Assembly: GCA_038503035.1 (NCBI GenBank)
Contig: JAVSML010024002.1
Coordinates: forward strand, 872,587 to 936,586
Direction: 5' to 3'
DNA: 64,000 bases
Origin: Crocodylus rhombifer
Lineage: Eukaryota > Chordata > Crocodylia > Crocodylidae
Shown: piece after piece, positions 57,383-64,000 of the stretch
How the letters are laid out: every line of letters starts with the position of its first letter
Position numbering within the stretch: the stretch's first letter is position 1
The notes under the pieces: generated by a model
Told to the model about the DNA's origin: nothing
Seen by the model: only the letters and a program-made list of their open reading frames with translations
The model's database searches: none
Program-made: the position numbers and the translations under genes

Positions 57383-60300
57383 GAAAGTTCAGATACATAA
57401 GTATATCAATGATTTTTAAATGGAAAAAATGAAGGGGTTTACCTAATGTAGAAAATCACTGCCAATTAATATTGTGAACCTTTTTACAAGACTTGTTTAT
57501 AGGCAACTAAGAAAAGTTATTAATATCATACTCCTTCATGGTCTTTGCCAAATCATAAATGAAACTACTAGTTCCAGCTTACAGCAAGAATATTAACTAC
57601 TACCTCAGAACCTGATAGTGACTGGGGTGTGAATAAAAGTATTAGAGTGAATGATACCAGGGACACTTAGGTTATGTTTACAAGGCCTGGATACATGCCT
57701 GACTGACTAGAATCCTGCATTCATTTACCCAAGAGAAAAATAGCAGAAAAAACATACTAATATATAAATTATATCAGTGTAATATATATCCACTGTTACC
57801 CAGGACAGCTGCATCAGTGTGATTGTTCTGGGTAACCATTTGCTCAATGTACATGCCTCCCCCTGATCTAGTGGTTATCTGTTCGGTCAGAATCCCACTG
57901 CAATTTACTTTGGTGCATAAAACCAATGTAAATTAGATCAGCATTAGTGTGTAATGTACCCAAGTGAGTTAGGAGATGCACCCTCTGAACTCTAGAGATT
58001 TCTTAATGAGAGATTGCAACCGTATATCTGAGGACCAACATTGGACCCAGTGAACTTCGTGCACGTAAACCTGTGGAGAACACCCATCACACATTTTTAA
58101 TCTCAGGACATGTGGTGTTGGATGAACTGGGAATAAGAGAGCAACTCAGAGGTGACTGAAGATAACCCACATCACCTTAGTTAACACTAAAAGCCTAACA
58201 AGCCTTTTTTTTTTTTTTAATGTACTTGCCAATTAAAACCTGCACAGTGAGAATAGAATATGCTATGCAGAAGGAAATATTTCCAGATCTCAGCATCTGG
58301 TGTTGGTACTCATATGGAAGTAACCTGTTTGACTTTTAGTTGCACAATTTGAAGCAGCTAGAAATAATTTGAGAATTATGTTAAAATTGAAGGTAACATA
58401 TTTAAGCAGATCTCATATTTGGAGTTAATAAGGTTACCGTTGATGGAGGTGATACACATCCACTTCTAATTGTGGCACTACCTGAAATGACTAACTTTTT
58501 GTTGTTCCTGACCAATGCTGAGAGACAAAACAGATGTTGATTTGAAAGAACAGCTATTTAAGATATGAATGCGGCAACTCATGTATAATAAAATATTGCA
58601 TGTCAGGACAATACTGGAGGACACTCAAGGCTGTTAATAAGTGATAACAAAAGACATGAAACAGATGGCATGTCAGTCAAAAATAGGCACTAATACAATC
58701 AATATCTATTTGGGGAAAAGCTTGTTTTATATACTTGATCTTTTTGGCATGTGTTTCTATATTAAGTCTTGAGGCAGTGTTGTGCTCACAGCCTTAGAAA
58801 TACCTATAAATAAACAGAATTATAGTTTTATTAAGATTCATAAGAAATTAGTGAAGACTTAGAATAAAATTAATGGGAAAGAATTACAGCTAATTAAGAG
58901 CACGGGTTTGATCTTTTAAAACATTTTTTTTCTTTTGCGGGAGGGTAGAGATGGGGAGGGGAACACATGATCCTACATGCCATGTGCATTGCTTCTGTGG
59001 AGGAGTTTAGGACCCAAAGGATCAGGCCATTTGCAGGACAGTTCTCTTCCCTTCCTTGTCACGGCTTTTTCAACTGTAACCTACTGTTCTTCAATCTCCA
59101 CTCCCCAAAAACAAAAAAAAGAATCAAGCTGCAGTTTGAAGCATCGTTTATTCCATGGCTGTGAATTGCATGTGTTGCATCCCTTGCTTTTATACAAGTT
59201 ATAGGTGTGCAGGAAAAGAAGGGACTGGAGCTGGCAGGTAACTACCCTTGCTCATACACAAGGTTGGTTTGTGGTCAGCTTGAATCTCTTGTGTTCTCTC
59301 TGCAGTCAATAGGGAACCCTCCTAGCATGCGACTCTGTGATGCTGACGGCAGATCCTGCAATCAGTTTGATTCTCAAAGGTACCATTGAGCCCAAAAGAT
59401 GTTCCAAGGGGCATATATCCCTCAGTCTGCCCTTTGTAGAGAGCAGTTCCTATAGGCAGATACTGATTTTTACAAGACTGTATATTATTTCTCTACTCCC
59501 AGCTCTGATCCACATCCAGTTTGCTAGCAGTTTTTTGCCGTTGTTGGAAAGTAGCCTCACTCTTCTTTTTTTTTTTGTATAAAGCAGGCATGTTTGATGT
59601 AAAATCCTATGCTAGACTTGCACGTTAGAAGATTATTTTGTACCCTTTTTATTGCCAGCAGAGATTTGAAGTAATAGCAGCCATTGTTAAAGAGAATGGA
59701 ACATAAAATAAACTTTTATTGCCCTACTCTGTTCCTTACCTTTCCATAGTGATACATGAGATTTCTGTATGCTTTGGCACCAGAAATCGTATAAAACATT
59801 TATTTTTTTTGCAAACACCAGGCATGTATCTGTCCTTTTATGCTTATATCTGCAGGAGCGTATCATATACAGTTTAAATAGCTAAGCAGTTAAACAGAGT
59901 TTAACTGTTTGAACGGGCCATTCCAGTCTTCACGGAACAACTGTGCTCTTCTTGTCAGCGAAGGTAAAATTTACCGCCTTGGAAACGTGTCAGGAGTCGA
60001 ACGCGGTGTTGTAAAGTTTCATATGAATGAGATCGCACCTCCTGATCCCTTCCTCATGATGGTGCAGGCACTTATCACGTTGCTCAGAAGTTGTGGCTGA
60101 ATGTGGAGTAAGGCTCAAGAGTGGCCCAAGGAATGCAAAAATTGTTTGGCTCACTATAGGGGACTGTGCTTCTTGCACACAGGCCCACAGCTGACCCTAG
60201 AAGAGGCAGCATTTTTCTCTGTGACTTCTGTAGGCCTTGGAAGCACGTCTGTGGCTATACCCATTTACACAATACAGCGTGCTCCTGAATGCTCCTCCCA

Positions 60301-61479
60301 TTCATGGGGTTAAAGCTCGGGCTGGCACTTGAAAGCCAAATAGGTAAGGCACTGTTGTACTATGTAATGTAAAAACATGGCCTAGAAGGCAGGTCCCAGC
60401 CCAGAGTGCTTAATCTGAAAAGTCAAAGCCGCCAAAAGACTGGGGAAAGAGGTGTGGTGTACAAAGAGACTTCGCAGCGTCGTGGTAGCAAATGTCTGGT
60501 AAGGCTGTGATGTCTTGTTCATTAAATCCTTTCAACAAGGTCATGTTAGGAGGGGATTAGCCACGGGGACAGGAAAAGGAATGACACCTGGAGAACGAGT
60601 ACTGACATCATCAGCATTCGGAAGTCTCTGCCTGAATTGCTGCTGCAGCTGTTGTGCTGGCTTCAGTCTCTGCTCGGCTCTTCTGTGTAATTTCTTTCCC
60701 CAAAGCCCACAGTGCTGAGGTTGGAGGATAGTATGACATATGAGGGCTTGTTTCTCCTGGACAGTCCAGGGGCCAGCGGACACTGATGGGGAGAAAAATG
60801 GCCCCAGATAAACTCCAGTTAATCCAGTTTCTTCCCCATTCCCCATAGGTATCTTTTTGGACTGCTTTCTACAGATGCTGTGTGGCTTTCACTCTCTGGC
60901 TGGCTACTCCCTGCAGTTTTTTTTTTTCCATCTCCATTCCTCTCTTCCACTCCCTTCTCCCCATACTTCCACTCCTCTTGTTTCCTTTTTCAGGGAGCTT
61001 AACTGGAGAGGGGAAAAAAGGCAGGTGCTAAGTCTTTGCACTAGAGATTAGAAAATGTTTGTGCATGGCAGTGGCCCTTTCCCCGCTGCAGACAGCACTG
61101 ATCTTCAATGAACTAAAATGTGGACACCAAAAAGAAATCTAATTCTTCACAGATTAAAAAGAGAGAGAGGGAGACATCTCCTGCCATCCCCAGAAAGTAG
61201 ATGGAGGGAAAGAAAATGTTTGGTGGGGGGGAGAGATAAAAGTTCATTCTCGGGTTAGATTCCGGATGCAACGTGAGATCCCAAACCGCATTCTGTATCC
61301 ATCTTTAATCACGCAAGCTCTGTCTTTGTTCTGACATCGGTTTCTGTGTTCTTGTGGCCTGTATAAATTTTTAATCTTGAAAACTGCAATTTCCTCTTGT
61401 GCACAGATCTTGTCATTAGCTCTTTTCAGCCCAGTGACCTGTGTCCACAATGGTGCATTTCTGAAAGACTTTGAAACTC
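57383..61479. other. Unique sequence, no gene seen
   Basis: 57660-57980 may be part of a decayed DNA transposon (GGTTATGTTTACAAGGC start), not resolved. The rest, including 58950-61050, has only short random-looking frames (up to 101 codons), homopolymer runs and no recognised exon or RNA gene. Confidence 0.5.
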
Positions 61480-61565
61480 ATTCTGATCTCATTTACACTG
61501 GGGAAAAAGTCAGGGGTGAAGTCAGAGGAATTTATATTAGTGTAAGACAAGGGGAAGCAAGATGA
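61480..61565. repeat. Ancient amniote interspersed repeat fragment
   Basis: CTCATTTACACTGGGG..., GTGAAGTCAGAGGAATTTAT and TTAGTGTAAGACAAGG follow a 'ttacactgg ... ttacaccggtgtaa' type ancient repeat, related to the scrap at 11695. Confidence 0.35.
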
Positions 61566-63825
61566 GAATCTGTGCCTTTATCTTGTGGATACATTTTTTT
61601 TTTTTTTTTTGCAACGATTGAAATGAAAAGCAAGAAGGGTGACATTAAGAACAAGGGACTTCTTGATTACGCCAGGGATGCGATTTAGATTTCATGAATG
61701 GCTTATTTAATTTTCATTTTAGATCACTGCTGTCAGAGAAGGGGAAATTGCAAAAAGCCAGTGAGACATTTGAGTGCTGAGGTTTTCTGGCTCTTGCCTG
61801 GTGAGATGACTGCTGTGGCTATATTGTTTAATCATGTTTGGCTTTTTTGATGTATATTTTTTTTCTTTCAGGGTCTGTTGAGAACAGACCCATGTGAATT
61901 GGAACAGAGTTTTGGTTTAAAGGTCATGAGGCCAAATTTAACCCTGGTTCACTTAATCATGTTAGCTCTGTTCTTATAAGACTGTGGTGCTGGGTGAATA
62001 GGTAAGGCAGTCAGCAGACCTGAGTTCTTCCTGGTGCTTCCCTGGGTTTTCCTATATATATTTCTCTTATTTGAGATATGTAGTATTAGGGAAATGATAC
62101 AATGCAGTCTTTCCACATCCTTGAGACTATCAATAACTAATCCAAAGTAACTTGAAATTCCTGCAGTCGGGAGTGTAATGACCATTCAGTCCTTTCCTTC
62201 AAGGGAAGCATGAAAAGATGAAGCGTGTACTTGCAAGTCCATACTGCAGATCCAATGGGCAGGGAAAGGTAGCCTGTAAATCATAACAGTAAAGTAATGA
62301 GTTTGCCTAGGTGCTCACCTACGGCCAAAAATCCAGTTCATAACTTTTCTCTGCTTCTTTTTCACGTGCATAAAGTTGAGACACCCTACATGCATGCCTT
62401 GAGAATAAATCAGTGTAGGTGAGAAGCTTCAATCGTACAGCGAGTGTCATTGAAATGCCTGCCTTTTGCATCTGTTACACTGAATTTAACAAAGAATAAT
62501 CATCCCACAGAGTGGCTAAAACCTTCCCACTCTAACCAGTGAAGACAGAATCAAGTAGAGCCTGACCTCTCCCACTGACTGTGACACAGAAAAAAGAATT
62601 GAATTTCACAGTCTTAAATTTTCCATCTGCAACAAGGGTATCATTGCAAACCTTTGGAAGGCCATTTGAGGCCCTCTTGTGTTGAATAGCAACTGCTCAC
62701 CAGTGTGAGTATGGGGGTGATGATACAGCCGTAAATATAAGGAAAACAGGAATACTAGCTTAATGTTCTTTCTCCATCATTCTTGACGTTGTATTTTTTT
62801 TATCCCAGTAATTATACAAAGACACAGAGCAACGTGAATGCAATCCCCTGTTCTGTCTCAGTACAGCAGAATAACGCTATGGTTTTTGCTTTGTTTTTTT
62901 AAAATCATCATTGAACAGATTAGATTCAGTACTGAAACTGTTTTTTCACTTAAAGCAGTTAGCAAAGAAATACTGTGCTCTTACAACAAGTCTATCCTGA
63001 ACCATTGTCCTGACCTGCTGATCTGCTTATCAGCATTGCCCAAGAGAAAATAAAGCCATTTCTTCACCAAATAATTTTTTTTAAGGGCACTGGGGTTTGT
63101 GTGTGTGTATGGCTGCATGCCTGTGTGCTTGGATTGTGCTACAGTATTTAACACATGTGGTTTTGTAATTATGATATGCTGGGAAAGTTCACAGTGTTCA
63201 GTGGCCTTTTAGCTTCAACTTCCACCTGTGTGGCAATGTTGTCTAATGTTAATAAACTGGGCTGTGAGTCAAACCATGTAGGCATGTTAGCTGGCTGAAG
63301 ATTTGCTCATATATGGGGTTTTATTCCAAACTGTTTCTCAAATGTGCAGCAGGTATATATTTATTCCCATAATTCACAAGCTGTTAAGATCCAACTGCAA
63401 GATATGTTGGGAGAGTGTAAGTCCTCATTTTGGTTTCCCACCTGTAAAATTATTTCAATTTTTTTTTCTCACCCCTTCTCTTTAGACAAGGATTTTTCTC
63501 ATTTATAATTAGCTTTATACAGTGAGCAATATAATGAGGATTTATGTTTGATTGAGGTATTTAAGTGCTAATGAATAGTAACCATTTTGCATATATGGCA
63601 GGACTAATTTATCTTGGCAACTAGGGTTTTGATCAGCCTTGTTCTGTAAAATTAATATTCTCTCATAATAAATACCAATGTAACCCATCTACAAAATTGA
63701 GATACAAGTTCAAATTCTCATTTAAGGTCCCCCAAGCTGCATAGTGATGTCTTTGGGCATCTTAAACATGTCTCATAATAAAACTTAGCTGAGTGACAAG
63801 AAAAATAGCAGAAAAGGGCAGACTA
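61566..63825. other. Unique AT-rich sequence, no gene seen
   Basis: Homopolymer T run at about 61591-61611 and T-rich stretches; no gene or recognisable repeat. Confidence 0.5.
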
Positions 63826-64000
63826 CTGTATTTAGTCACATATAATCTGCACCTTTTTCAACAAATGCTGGTGTAACTTGGGCTGCACATTCTATATGAA
63901 ATGGCTCTGGAAATTTGGTGGTGGGGAAGCAGTGGCAGTGTTAATCACCACAGCTCTGGGAGCCATGAGCATTAACTTTGACACCATTTCCCTGCAGCCA
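63826..64000. repeat. Repeat running off the window edge
   Basis: TACTGTATTTAGTCACATAT followed by AATCTGCACCTTTTTC resembles a reptile/bird repeat with 'ctgtatttactcgcatataa..cgcacttttt' type start. Cut at the window edge, so length and family are unknown. Confidence 0.4.

Noticed and set aside
1..64000. CRISPR arrays, operons, bacterial promoters, rRNA or tRNA genes
   Set aside because: None seen; the sequence is vertebrate genomic DNA and no spaced identical repeats or RNA gene signatures were found.

Overview
The window is vertebrate nuclear DNA, very probably from a sauropsid and most likely a crocodilian. I see no host protein-coding exon. Evidence for the assignment is the repeat content: several CR1 LINEs of different ages, MIR SINE remnants, hAT-like non-autonomous transposons with 8-bp target duplications, small palindromic MITEs and retrovirus-type LTR candidates, all in AT-rich DNA without operons or dense long reading frames. 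The crocodilian call is from memory of repeat types and is moderate. The window behaves like intergenic DNA or the inside of a very long intron.

Layout: 1-2050 is an old plus-strand CR1 that enters from outside the window and carries two younger CR1 3' ends nested in reverse orientation; a 255-bp MITE abuts it. 2.3-10.2 kb is mostly unique, with a CR1/L2 tail, a weak LTR candidate (5890-7051) and a possible conserved enhancer near 3.8 kb. 10208-11161 is a probable solo LTR with a 5-bp duplication. 11-16 kb is mostly unique, with ancient repeat scraps and a G-quadruplex motif. 16.7-17.6 kb is an LTR-like unit with CCAAT, TATA and poly(A) signals and an internal six-unit tandem array. Four members of one foldback hAT-like family lie at 18.4-19.5, 26.4-27.6, 39.2-40.0 and 49.6-49.9 kb; the last is cut by an assembly gap. 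MITEs and MIRs fill 19.8-24.2 kb. 33.3-35.7 kb (minus) is a decayed non-LTR retrotransposon with an endonuclease remnant, reverse transcriptase blocks and a C-terminal finger-like segment, whose catalytic YADD region appears deleted. 41.6-43.1 kb holds two 5'-truncated CR1 copies. 52.7-53.9 kb is a degenerate GC-rich repeat block. 54.0-57.4 kb (minus) is the best-preserved element, a CR1 with part of the ORF1 esterase and nearly all of ORF2, broken by one in-frame stop, frameshifts and motif changes. The rest is unique AT-rich sequence up to 64 kb, where another repeat begins.

No genes work together here. The only protein-coding content is retrotransposon protein, all of it broken. The most notable signals are the foldback hAT family with one copy carrying a different core, the LTR with its tandem array, the YADD-deleted LINE, the CR1 esterase with His replaced by Tyr, and several unique islands that look like conserved non-coding elements. 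All family names are recognition by eye; no database search was possible.
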